Shown here piece after piece: positions 25,622 to 33,398 of a stretch of 64,000 nt of DNA (positions are counted from its first letter, which is position 1; each line of letters opens with the position of its first letter). The notes under the pieces were generated by a model. That model did not search any database. It worked only from the letters and a program-made list of their open reading frames with translations, and was not told the DNA's origin. Source of the DNA: Actinophytocola sp044466355 (GTDB taxonomy: Bacteria; Actinomycetota; Actinomycetes; Mycobacteriales; Pseudonocardiaceae); NCBI RefSeq assembly GCF_044466355.1, contig NZ_JBITMQ010000018.1:124001-188000 (forward strand). Reading direction: 5' to 3'. The translations under genes and the position numbers were made by a program.

Positions 25622-26203
25622 TCATTCACCCACTTGGAGGCCGTGAGCGGCGGCGAACGCGATGGCCGTGTCGATGTCCACGCGGGTGCCTGCGAGGGTG
25701 GCCTGCCGCAGACCGTTCGCGTCGAGCTGGGCGCCGCGCAGGTCCGCGCCGCCGAACCGCGTCTCCGCGAGGCGGGCGCCTCGCAGGTCGGCGCCGGTCA
25801 GGTCGCAGTCGCGCAGGTCGGCGCCGGTCAGGTTCGCCTCGCGGAGACGCAGCCCCGACAGGGTGGTCTTGCGCAGGTTCGCACCCGCGAGGCTCGCGAG
25901 CGTGAGGTCGGTGTCGCTGATCTTCACCGGCCGGAACCGGCATTCGAAGAAGTTCGTGCCGAGGAACGTGCAGCCCGCGAACTCGCTGTGCATCAGGTTC
26001 GTCCGCTCGAACGTGCACGACCGGAACGCCGACGTCGTGTGCTTCGACTCGCCGAGGTCGGCGCGGCTGAAGTCGCAGTGGTCGAACGTGCAGCCCTGCG
26101 TGACGAGGCCACGCAGGTCGGCGTCGACGAAGTCGACGTGCGCGAACCGCCTGCCCTCCCAGCTCTGGTTCGACAGGTCGGCGTCGCGGAAGTCCTCGGT
26201 CAT
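25622..26203 (-). CDS. Pentapeptide-repeat protein (MfpA/Qnr-like fold)
   Basis: A 193-residue right-handed quadrilateral beta-helix protein. Nearly the whole length is made of A(D/N)LXX or CXFXX pentapeptides, for example DFVDADLRGLVTQGCTF, AGANLRKTTL, LTGADLRDCDL. A short helix (FAAAHGLQV) closes the C-terminus, as in MfpA where it forms the dimer interface. Some such proteins mimic DNA and protect gyrase from quinolones; that activity is not proven here. It starts 13 bases after a long inverted repeat at the end of the SOS/usp block. Confidence 0.88.
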   Translation of the reverse strand: MTEDFRDADLSNQSWEGRRFAHVDFVDADLRGLVTQGCTFDHCDFSRADLGESKHTTSAFRSCTFERTNLMHSEFAGCTFLGTNFFECRFRPVKISDTDLTLASLAGANLRKTTLSGLRLREANLTGADLRDCDLTGADLRGARLAETRFGGADLRGAQLDANGLRQATLAGTRVDIDTAIAFAAAHGLQVGE

Positions 26204-26215
26204 ACCCGCAGACTA

Positions 26216-26274
26216 AGTGGTCAGAATCGGAAGTCCTTCGGGGTCTCGGCGGAGGACTTCCAATTCTGACCACT
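26216..26274 (-). repeat. Long near-perfect inverted repeat between usp and the pentapeptide gene
   Basis: A 22-bp stem (AGTGGTCAGAATCGGAAGTC and two more bases at 26216-26237, with its complement at 26253-26274) and a 15-base loop. There is one mismatch, which becomes a G-U pair in a minus-strand transcript. The right arm includes two bases of the usp stop codon. It is A+T-richer than its surroundings. It may be a terminator of the usp operon or an interspersed palindromic repeat. Confidence 0.8.
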
Positions 26275-26695
26275 AAGGAACGACCACGACAGGTCTGCGT
26301 GCTTCGGTGATGAGGTACTTCGCGACACCGCCGCCGCCGCGGCCGACGACCACGCAGTCCGCGTGCACCTCCTCCGCGACCTTCTCCAGGCCGTGGCCGG
26401 GGTCGCCGCGGTGGTGGACCAGCTCCCAGCGCACGCCGGCGCTGCCCAGGTAGTCGTTGATCGTGCGGCGCAGCTCGTCGACCAGTTCGCCCGCGGCCTC
26501 GGCGGCGGTGGCCATGCCGAACGGCGACCAGTAGGCGGGGCTGGTCAGCGGTTCCACGTAGACGAACACGAGGCGTGCCCGCTCACGCCGGGCCAGGCCG
26601 CTCGCCCAGGCGGCGGCGTGCAGCGCCGCCGGCGTCCCGTCGACGCCGACGACGATCACCGCAAGCCCGTCCTTGCCGGCCTCGTAGTCGTGCAC
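26273..26695 (-). CDS. Universal stress protein (UspA family)
   Basis: A 140-residue single-domain Usp. The first strand and loop VIVVGVDGTPAALHAAAWA and the C-terminal GRGGGGVAKYLITEARRPV (a variant of the nucleotide-binding G-2x-G-9x-G(S/T) motif) are visible. The final Ser/Thr of that motif is replaced by Glu-Ala, so ATP binding is uncertain. It is 23 bases after the GNAT gene in what looks like one leftward transcript with dnaE2. Confidence 0.88.
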   Translation of the reverse strand: MHDYEAGKDGLAVIVVGVDGTPAALHAAAWASGLARRERARLVFVYVEPLTSPAYWSPFGMATAAEAAGELVDELRRTINDYLGSAGVRWELVHHRGDPGHGLEKVAEEVHADCVVVGRGGGGVAKYLITEARRPVVVVP

Positions 26696-26718
26696 CTCCG
26701 GATCCTATGGCCGCGACC

Positions 26719-27240
26719 TCACGAGGTGAACCCGTTGTCCCGCACGGTGATCGGCCGTCGCAGGTTGACCATCCCGGACGGGAACCCGTCGTACGGCTCG
26801 ACGTCGGTGTAGCCGAGCCGGCGGTAGTACTCGACGACGGCGGTGCGCTCTGGCTCGACGCTCACCACGACGCGGGTGAAGTAGTTCCGTGCCGCGTGCT
26901 GGTGGGCGCACGCCATCAGCAGCCGCCCGATGCCGCCGCGGTGGGCCGGGCGCACGTACAGCCGTTTCACCTCAGCTGTGCCCAACCCGCGCGACACGAG
27001 GCCCACGCAACCCGCGGGCTTGCCCGCGCGGTAGGCCACCCACAGGCCGCCGGGCGGGCGGTAGACCTGCGCGAGTTCGCGCAGTTCCCGGCGCAGCGCC
27101 GGCGGGAGGTCGTCGACGGTGGCCGGTTCGCGCCACCCCGTCTCGACGCGGGTGACGGCCAGGTACTCGAAGACGAGGTCCGCCGCCGCCTTGACCGTGG
27201 CAGGTGTGGCGAACGCGTTCACGATTCCGACCAGCGCCAT
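26719..27240 (-). CDS. GNAT acetyltransferase
   Basis: A 173-residue N-acetyltransferase with the acetyl-CoA signature EVKRLYVRPAHRGGIGRLLM and the second-half motif EYYRRLGYTDVEPYDGFPSG. Only 6 bases separate its start from the dnaE2 stop, so it is very probably the next gene of the SOS mutasome operon. Substrate is unknown. Confidence 0.88.
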   Translation of the reverse strand: MALVGIVNAFATPATVKAAADLVFEYLAVTRVETGWREPATVDDLPPALRRELRELAQVYRPPGGLWVAYRAGKPAGCVGLVSRGLGTAEVKRLYVRPAHRGGIGRLLMACAHQHAARNYFTRVVVSVEPERTAVVEYYRRLGYTDVEPYDGFPSGMVNLRRPITVRDNGFTS

Positions 27241-27246
27241 CGATCG

Positions 27247-30200
27247 TCAGCGGAAGTCCCGTGAGCGGCTGGGGATGCGCAGGTCCAGGTGCTCCAGGTG
27301 GTCGGCCTGCAGGCTGGTGACGCCCTCCGCGTTCTCCACCACGCCGCGCACCAGCAGGGCCGAGGAGTTCCGCGCCGTCCTGCGGTAGCGGGTCCACAGG
27401 CCCTGTGTGCACACGACGTTCACCATGCCGGTCTCGTCTTCCAGGTTGAGGAACGTGACGCCGCCCGCCGTGGCCGGGCGTTGGCGGTGGGTCACCGCGC
27501 CGCCGACCAGTACTCGGGTGCCGCTCTTGACGTCCGGCAACGCGGCCACCGGCAGCGCGCCCTGGCCGGTGAGCCACTTGCGGACGAACTGCGTCGGGAA
27601 GCTGTCCGGTGACAGGCCCGTCGCCCACACGTCCGCCACCGCGGTCTCGATGCCGTCCATGCCCGGCAACGGCGGGGCTTCCGCGCCGACCGTGGTGCCC
27701 GGTAAGCGGTCGGGGCGTTCGCCCGACACCGCGCCCGCTGCCCACAGCGCCTCGCGGCGGGCCAGGTCGAAGCCGCTGAACGCGCCGGCCGTGGCCAGGG
27801 CCTCCAGCTGGGCTCTGGTCAGCTGGGTTCGCCGTGCCAGGTCGGCCATGTCGCGGTACGGGCCGCGCTGTTCCCGCTCCGCCACGATCCTCTCCGCCAG
27901 GTCCTGGCCGATGGTGCGGACCGTGCCGAGTCCTGTGCGGACGGTCTGCTCGCCCGCCTCGTCCGGTTCCAGGGTCGCGTGCGGGTCGCTCCTGTTGATG
28001 TGCGGGCCCTGGACCGTGACACCGTGGCGGCGTGCGTCCGCGACCAGCGACTGCGGGCTGTAGAAGCCCATCGGCTGGGCCTTCAGCAGCGCCGCGCAGA
28101 ACGCCGCCGGGTAGTACAGCTTGAACCACGCGCTCGCGAACACCAGGTACGCGAAGCTCAGCGCGTGGCTCTCCGGGAAACCGAAGTTCGCGAACGCCAT
28201 CAGCTTCTCGTAGATCCGGCCCGCCAGCTCCTCGTCGATGCCGTGCCCGGCCGCACCCTCGTAGAACCGTTCCCGCAGGCGTTCCATGCGTCTCGTCGAC
28301 CGCTTGGCGCCCATGGCCCTGCGCAGCTCGTCGGCCTCCGCGGCGCTGAAGTCGGCGACGTCCACCGCCATCTGCATCAGCTGTTCCTGGAACAGCGGCA
28401 CACCCTTGGTCTTGCGGAGCGCGTTCTCCAGCAGCGGGTGGTCGTAGGTGATCGGCTCCTTCCCGTTGGCCCTGCGGATGTACGGGTGGACCGAGCCGCC
28501 CTGGATCGGGCCGGGGCGGATCAGCGCCACCTCCACCACGAGGTCGTAGAACTCCTTCGGTTTCAGGCGCGGCAGGGTCGCCATCTGCGCCCGGCTCTCC
28601 ACCTGGAACACGCCGACCGAGTCGGCCTTCCGCAGCATCGCGTAGACCTTCTCGTCCGCCAGGTCCAGCTTGTCGATGTCCACCTCGACGCCGTGGTGCT
28701 CGGCGACGAACTCGACCATGTACCGCAACGCGGACAGCATGCCGAGGCCGAGCAGGTCGAACTTCACGAGACCGATCGCCGCGCAGTCGTCCTTGTCCCA
28801 CTGCAGGACCGTGCGCTTGTCCATGCGTGCCCGCTCCACCGGGCACACCTCGCTGACCGGGCGGTCGCAGATCACCATGCCGCCCGAGTGGATGCCCAGG
28901 TGCCGCGGGAAGTCCTCCAGCTGACCGGCCAGCTCCAGCACCGTCACCGGCACGTCGTGGTCGTTCTCGCCGACGGTCTCCTTCACCGGCGCCCACCGGT
29001 CGATCTGCTTGCTCCACGCGTCCTGCTGGCCCGGCGAGTACCCGAGCGCCTTCGCCATGTCACGCACCGCGGACTTCGCCCGGTACGCGATCACGTTCGC
29101 CACCTGCGCCGCGTGCCGCCGGTCGTAGCGCTCGTACACGTACTGGATCGCCTCTTCGCGGCGGTCGGACTCGATGTCCAGGTCGATGTCCGGTGGGCCG
29201 TCGCGGGCCGGGGCCAGGAACCGTTCGAACAGCAGGTCCCAGCGGACCGCGTCGACCTTCGTGATGCCCAGCGCGTAGCAGACCGCCGAGTTGGCCGCGG
29301 AACCCCGGCCCTGGCAGTAGATCCCCCTGCTCCGGCAGAAGTCCACGATGTCGGCGACGATCAGGAAGTAGCCGGGGAAACCCAGATCCTCGATCACCGC
29401 CAGCTCGTGGTCCAGCTGCGCGTACGCCTTCTGCGCCTGCTCGCGGGTGCCGTACCGGACGAGCGCGCCCGCGAACGTCTTGTCCCGCAACAGTTCGATC
29501 TCGCTGCGACCGTCCGATTCGAACGGCGGCAGGTTCGGCGCCACCAGCCGGAGGTCGAACGACAGCTGCAGCCCCAGCGCCGCGGAACGCTGCACCACAC
29601 CGGGGTAGCGGGCGAACCGCCGTTTCATCTCCTCGCCGGAACGCAGGTAGGCGGTCGGCGCGGGCGGCAGCCAGCCGTCCATGTCGTCCAGGCTCCGTCT
29701 GGCCCGCACCGCGGCCATCGCCGCCGCCAGCTCGCCGCGGTGCGGTTGCGCGTAGTGCACGGCGTTCGTCGCGACCACCGGCAACCGCAGCTCGAGCGCC
29801 ATCTCGGCGAGCAGGTCGTTGTGCCGGGTGTCGAGCGGCAGGCCGTGGTCGATCAGCTCGACGTAGGTGTGGTCGCGGCCGAACGTGTCCGCCAGCCGGT
29901 ACAGCTGCGTGAACGCCGCGTCCGGCCCGCGTTCGGTCAGGGCGCGCCGCACGGACGCCTTGCGGCAGCCGGTGAGCACCACGACGTCGCCGCGGGTCTG
30001 GTCGACGACGTCGTCGAAGTCGTAGACGGGGCGGCCCTTCTCGCTCTCGTCGGCGAGCTGGCCGTCGGTGATCGCACGGCACAACCTGCCGTAGCCGGGC
30101 ACGCCGGTCGCCAGCAGCAGCAGGTGGTCGCCCTCCGGGTCGGCGACCCCGTTCTGCGGCTGGGTGAGGCCCAGGCTCAGCTCGGTGCCGAACACCGTGC

Positions 30201-30558
30201 GGACCCCCAGCTCCCGCGCCGCCTCGGCGAACCGGACCACGCCGTACATGCCGTCGTGGTCGGTGATCGCGATGGCGTCCAGGCCGAGCAGCGCCGCGGA
30301 CTCCACCAGCTCCTCCGGGTGGCTCGCCCCGTCGAGGAAGCTGAAGTTGGAGTGGCAGTGCAGCTCCGCGTACGGGACGCGGACGTCGCTGCCCGCGAGG
30401 TCGGTGACGCTGGGCGGGCCAACGCCCGCGGGCGCGGTGTAGCGCTCGCGTTTGTGTGTCCACGCGGGACTGTCGCCGCCGTCGCCCTGGGGTTGCGGAC
30501 GTCCGGAGAGGATCCGTTCGACTTCCGACCACCGCACCGGCGGGTTGTTCCACCCCAT
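27247..30558 (-). CDS. dnaE2: Error-prone DNA polymerase III alpha subunit
   Basis: DnaE2, the mutasome polymerase used for damage-induced mutagenesis, 1103 residues. The start is the ATG at 30558 (MGWNNPPVRWSEVERIL), which overlaps the stop of the small Cys gene by one base; this is a typical DnaE2 N-terminus. The PHP domain begins YAELHCHSNFSFLDGAS near residue 65. The catalytic acidic segment PDIDLDIESDRREE lies near 455. The C-terminal OB fold and the RTGLG-containing helix-hairpin-helix region are present. ImuA' and ImuB, its partners, are encoded just upstream. Confidence 0.97.
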   Translation of the reverse strand: MGWNNPPVRWSEVERILSGRPQPQGDGGDSPAWTHKRERYTAPAGVGPPSVTDLAGSDVRVPYAELHCHSNFSFLDGASHPEELVESAALLGLDAIAITDHDGMYGVVRFAEAARELGVRTVFGTELSLGLTQPQNGVADPEGDHLLLLATGVPGYGRLCRAITDGQLADESEKGRPVYDFDDVVDQTRGDVVVLTGCRKASVRRALTERGPDAAFTQLYRLADTFGRDHTYVELIDHGLPLDTRHNDLLAEMALELRLPVVATNAVHYAQPHRGELAAAMAAVRARRSLDDMDGWLPPAPTAYLRSGEEMKRRFARYPGVVQRSAALGLQLSFDLRLVAPNLPPFESDGRSEIELLRDKTFAGALVRYGTREQAQKAYAQLDHELAVIEDLGFPGYFLIVADIVDFCRSRGIYCQGRGSAANSAVCYALGITKVDAVRWDLLFERFLAPARDGPPDIDLDIESDRREEAIQYVYERYDRRHAAQVANVIAYRAKSAVRDMAKALGYSPGQQDAWSKQIDRWAPVKETVGENDHDVPVTVLELAGQLEDFPRHLGIHSGGMVICDRPVSEVCPVERARMDKRTVLQWDKDDCAAIGLVKFDLLGLGMLSALRYMVEFVAEHHGVEVDIDKLDLADEKVYAMLRKADSVGVFQVESRAQMATLPRLKPKEFYDLVVEVALIRPGPIQGGSVHPYIRRANGKEPITYDHPLLENALRKTKGVPLFQEQLMQMAVDVADFSAAEADELRRAMGAKRSTRRMERLRERFYEGAAGHGIDEELAGRIYEKLMAFANFGFPESHALSFAYLVFASAWFKLYYPAAFCAALLKAQPMGFYSPQSLVADARRHGVTVQGPHINRSDPHATLEPDEAGEQTVRTGLGTVRTIGQDLAERIVAEREQRGPYRDMADLARRTQLTRAQLEALATAGAFSGFDLARREALWAAGAVSGERPDRLPGTTVGAEAPPLPGMDGIETAVADVWATGLSPDSFPTQFVRKWLTGQGALPVAALPDVKSGTRVLVGGAVTHRQRPATAGGVTFLNLEDETGMVNVVCTQGLWTRYRRTARNSSALLVRGVVENAEGVTSLQADHLEHLDLRIPSRSRDFR

Positions 30559-30755
30559 CAGCGCACTCTGACGTTCTCCGTGCTGCGGCGCGGAAAAGGG
30601 ATGACCAGGTCGAGGCCGTCCATCTCGTCGGCCAGACCGTCGGACAGGGTCGTGCGCGCCGGGTACCCCGCCATGCACACGGGGTTCGGGTGTCCGGTGA
30701 CGAACGTTCGGCAGCTCGCGTTGGCGAACGGGCATGCCGGGCAGGGCTTGGGCAT
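30558..30755 (-). CDS. 65-residue cysteine protein inside the mutasome operon
   Basis: A small protein starting at the ATG at 30755, overlapping the imuB stop (TGATG), and ending in the dnaE2 start (TGATG). The coupling on both sides supports real translation. Four cysteines and a histidine sit in the first half: C5, C8, C15, H22, C27 (PCPACPFANASC, then HPNPVC). The pattern could bind zinc or an Fe-S cluster. The rest is acidic then basic. I do not recognise the family. It is not a known ImuA', ImuB or DnaE2 segment. Confidence 0.75.
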   Translation of the reverse strand: MPKPCPACPFANASCRTFVTGHPNPVCMAGYPARTTLSDGLADEMDGLDLVIPFPRRSTENVRVR

Positions 30756-32305
30756 CAGTCGTAGATTCCTTCCACTGTCCACCGCTCCTCGGAAAGGACC
30801 AGGAGCAGCGCGGTCTGGGTGTCGTCTTCGTCGAGCAGGACCTGCAGGCGGGCGCGCCGGCACGGGTTGATCCACCAGCGCGCGTCGGTGGCCCACGGCC
30901 CGGCCCACGCGTGCACGCGGCGCGGCCGGCCGCCGTCGACCGAGACCTGGCACGGCCGGCCGGTCAGCTCGTGGCGCGCGCTGATGTCGACCGGGCGGCC
31001 CTGTTCGTCGAACACCTTGGCGGGCAAGGGTTTCGCGAGGACCGTGGCTGGTGACGGGGTGGGCAGGCGGCCCGGCCACGGCGCGTCCGGGGCGCGGCGC
31101 GGGGCCCGTTCGTCGCCCCACGGGATCAGCCGCACCTGCTCGCCGGGGTCGCGGCCGCCGCCGAGCACCGGGGTGACCACGGCCTCCGGGCCGAGGAGAC
31201 CCTGCACGTGGACCATGGCGCGGCCCGCGCGTTCGTCGGCCTCCGCGCGGCCCGCGCCGCGCCACAGGTCGAGCTGCAGCGCGGTGCCGTCCACGACCTC
31301 CACCGGTTCGAGGCGCAGCCGGACCACGCCCGCGGACGGCCGCCCGTTCGCGCCGGTCAGCCAGCCGTCGAGCTGCCAGCGGACGCGGTCGGCGATGCCG
31401 CCCGGGGTCAGCGGTTCCGCGCACCGCCACACCCGCTCGTGCTCTTCGCCGTTGGCGGTCAACGCGTGGATGCCGAGGCGGGTGCAGGCGAGGCCGTGCG
31501 CGGCGAGACCGCTGTGCAGCTTCTCCGCGAGGGTGCGGCCGACGAACGCGGCCGCGTCCACCCGCTCCACCGGCGGGTCGAGCGCCTCGGCGACCACCAG
31601 GTCGGGCGGTGGCCTGCGGCGGGACGGCGGCCGTTCCTCCGCGCCGCGGGCCAGCCGGTGCGCCAGCACCGCGTCGGCGCCGAAACGGGCGGAGACGTCC
31701 TTCTCCGGCACCGCCGCGAACGCGCCCAGCGTGCGCAGGCCGAGGCGCCGCAACAGGTCGACGAGGTCGGACCGGTGGTGGCCCTCGGCGGGCCGGTGCA
31801 GCTCCCGGACGCTCAGCGGCGCCAGGAACTCCGGGCTCGTGCCCGGCGGGACCAGCAGCCCGCGCCGGGCGGCGAGGACGGCCGCGAACAACCCGTCGGC
31901 CACGCCGATCTCGCACTCCGCGCCCGTGCGCTCGGCGACCTGGTCGATCAGGCGTTCCGCGGCGCGTTCCTCGCCGCCGAAGTAGCCGGCGGGGCCGCGG
32001 GCAGGGACCGCGACCACGCCAGGTCTGATGATCTCGACGCCGACCGCCAGCTCCTCGACGGCCGCGGCGACGGGTTCGAACAGCCGCGCGTCCCGCACCG
32101 GGTCGTCGTCGAAGACGACCAGCTCGGGGCAGCGGCCCTGCGCGTCACGGCGGCGCATGCCCCTGCGGACCCCCTCGGCGCGCGCGAGCGCGGAACAGGC
32201 CACGACGAGGTTGGCCGACACCACCGCCACCGGCTGGTGCGGGGTCAGCCTGGCCGCCGCCGACGCGGCCGTCACCGGCCAGTCAGGGCACCACACGACG
32301 AGCAT
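30755..32305 (-). CDS. imuB: ImuB, inactive Y-family polymerase of the mutasome
   Basis: A Y-family polymerase homologue (UmuC/DinB-like) that acts as a hub for DnaE2 and the sliding clamp. The usual catalytic acidic triad of Y polymerases is absent: where an active enzyme has a D-E pair this protein reads YFGGEERAAE. The N-terminal WCPDWPVTAASA and ACSALARAEGVRRGMRRRDA match ImuB. I chose the ATG at 32305, since the upstream ATG at 32326 lies inside the LexA box; it starts MLVVWCPDWP as in mycobacterial ImuB. Length 516 residues. A LexA box overlaps its promoter. Confidence 0.93.
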   Translation of the reverse strand: MLVVWCPDWPVTAASAAARLTPHQPVAVVSANLVVACSALARAEGVRRGMRRRDAQGRCPELVVFDDDPVRDARLFEPVAAAVEELAVGVEIIRPGVVAVPARGPAGYFGGEERAAERLIDQVAERTGAECEIGVADGLFAAVLAARRGLLVPPGTSPEFLAPLSVRELHRPAEGHHRSDLVDLLRRLGLRTLGAFAAVPEKDVSARFGADAVLAHRLARGAEERPPSRRRPPPDLVVAEALDPPVERVDAAAFVGRTLAEKLHSGLAAHGLACTRLGIHALTANGEEHERVWRCAEPLTPGGIADRVRWQLDGWLTGANGRPSAGVVRLRLEPVEVVDGTALQLDLWRGAGRAEADERAGRAMVHVQGLLGPEAVVTPVLGGGRDPGEQVRLIPWGDERAPRRAPDAPWPGRLPTPSPATVLAKPLPAKVFDEQGRPVDISARHELTGRPCQVSVDGGRPRRVHAWAGPWATDARWWINPCRRARLQVLLDEDDTQTALLLVLSEERWTVEGIYD

Positions 32306-32318
32306 CCGTTCCACGCGG

Positions 32319-32334
32319 TCGAACATACGTTCGA
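32319..32334 (-). promoter_or_regulatory. LexA box of imuB
   Basis: TCGAACATACGTTCGA is a perfect match to the actinobacterial SOS box TCGAAC-N4-GTTCGA. It is 14 bases upstream of the chosen imuB ATG and covers an earlier in-frame ATG. Confidence 0.93.
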
Positions 32335-32387
32335 ACGATCAGGTCGTCAAGCGGAATGGGAAAGTCCTTGCACCCCAAGGGGAATCC

Positions 32388-33089
32388 CTAGGAAACGGCC
32401 ACGTCCACACGGCGCCGTCCACTGTCGAACGGGAGGTACCGCGCCACCGGCGCGACGACACCGTTCTCCGCCGGGAGGAGCGCCTCCGCCCGCACGGGAC
32501 GGGCGGCCGCACCCCGCCCCCGCGCGGCGATGACGGTTTCGCGCGCCTCGAGGAAGCCGTGGCCGTCGCCGATGCCCGCCCACCGGACACGGGACGGCGT
32601 CAGCTCCAGGTCCGCGCCGGGCCACGAGCCGACCGAGACGAGCACGGCCCCGCGATGACGAGCCCGCGCGGACAGCCGGCGGAGGTGGGAGTCGCCCAGA
32701 CGGGCGGGGTCCACCGCGACGAGGTCCATGCCGTCGAGCAACGCCGCCACGACCGCGGGCAACTGCGCGCCGGGATGCCGGACCAGGGCGAGCCGGTCGA
32801 CCGCGACGCCGAGCTCCGCCGCCGCGCGCAGGCCGAGATCGGGCAGGCCGACCAGCGCCGCCCACGAACCCGTGTCCGTCGGTGGCGCCAGCAACGCGAA
32901 CAGGAGCGACGTCGAGCCGCGGACGGACACCGTGACACCCCGCCGCAGTCCGCCCCACGGGAACAGGTCGGCGAGGGCCGGGTGCACGGGTAGCATCCGA
33001 GCCCGGTCGTCCGGGGCGGACGCGAGGTCGCTGGCCACTCCCACCGCACCAGAAGCGGCCAGCGACGACGCTGCACCCAACGCCGGCAT
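32388..33089 (-). CDS. imuA: ImuA', RecA-like mutasome accessory protein
   Basis: A 233-residue protein of the actinobacterial ImuA' type. It resembles a shrunken RecA core: HPALADLFPWGGLRRGVTVSV (in the place of a Walker A region, lacking a complete GxxxxGK[ST]), DRLALVRHPGAQLPAVVAALL, and GDSHLRRLSARARHRGAVLV. It probably binds ImuB. The ATG at 33089 is preferred over the GTG at 33104 because of GAGG 9 bases upstream. Its own perfect LexA box lies 50 bases upstream. imuB follows after a gap holding the second LexA box. Confidence 0.88.
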   Translation of the reverse strand: MPALGAASSLAASGAVGVASDLASAPDDRARMLPVHPALADLFPWGGLRRGVTVSVRGSTSLLFALLAPPTDTGSWAALVGLPDLGLRAAAELGVAVDRLALVRHPGAQLPAVVAALLDGMDLVAVDPARLGDSHLRRLSARARHRGAVLVSVGSWPGADLELTPSRVRWAGIGDGHGFLEARETVIAARGRGAAARPVRAEALLPAENGVVAPVARYLPFDSGRRRVDVAVS

Positions 33090-33138
33090 TCGCACACACC
33101 TCACTCCCCCGCCAGGCGCTGCGGGGAAGGCAGCGAAC

Positions 33139-33154
33139 TCGAACGCCTGTTCGA
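33139..33154 (-). promoter_or_regulatory. LexA box of imuA'
   Basis: TCGAACGCCTGTTCGA is again a perfect TCGAAC-N4-GTTCGA site, 50 bases upstream of the imuA' start. Confidence 0.93.
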
Positions 33155-33294
33155 TAGTAGCACGGGTCCGGCGTCGAACGCGAGCCCATCCACCGTGTCG
33201 CCACTTCGGCTCCGGAAAACAAACCGCGGGTCCCGCGAAAGTGCGGATTTGTCAACGAGCTACAACCAATTGCCGTGAACTTGTCACCGGGCGG

Positions 33295-33311
33295 ACAAAC
33301 CGTCGGTTTGT
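33295..33311 (+). promoter_or_regulatory. Palindrome upstream of the PucR-type regulator
   Basis: ACAAACCG-T-CGGTTTGT is a perfect 8+1+8 inverted repeat 88 bases before the regulator start, inside a 309-base intergenic region. It could be an operator for autoregulation; the regulator has not been tied to it. Confidence 0.45.
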
Positions 33312-33398
33312 TCCGTGCTCCTGTGACATCTCGGAGCCGGGGTTCGATACACGTAGTGCCACCGTTCGACGGCGCGCGGTGGTGATTGGGGGCAGCAC

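Noticed and set aside
27979..30870. 963-codon open frame opposite dnaE2
   Set aside because: Antisense shadow of dnaE2, typical of high G+C genes; no recognisable motif.
33335..33365. GGTTCGATAC-like T-arm suggesting a tRNA
   Set aside because: No acceptor or anticodon stem can be formed around it.
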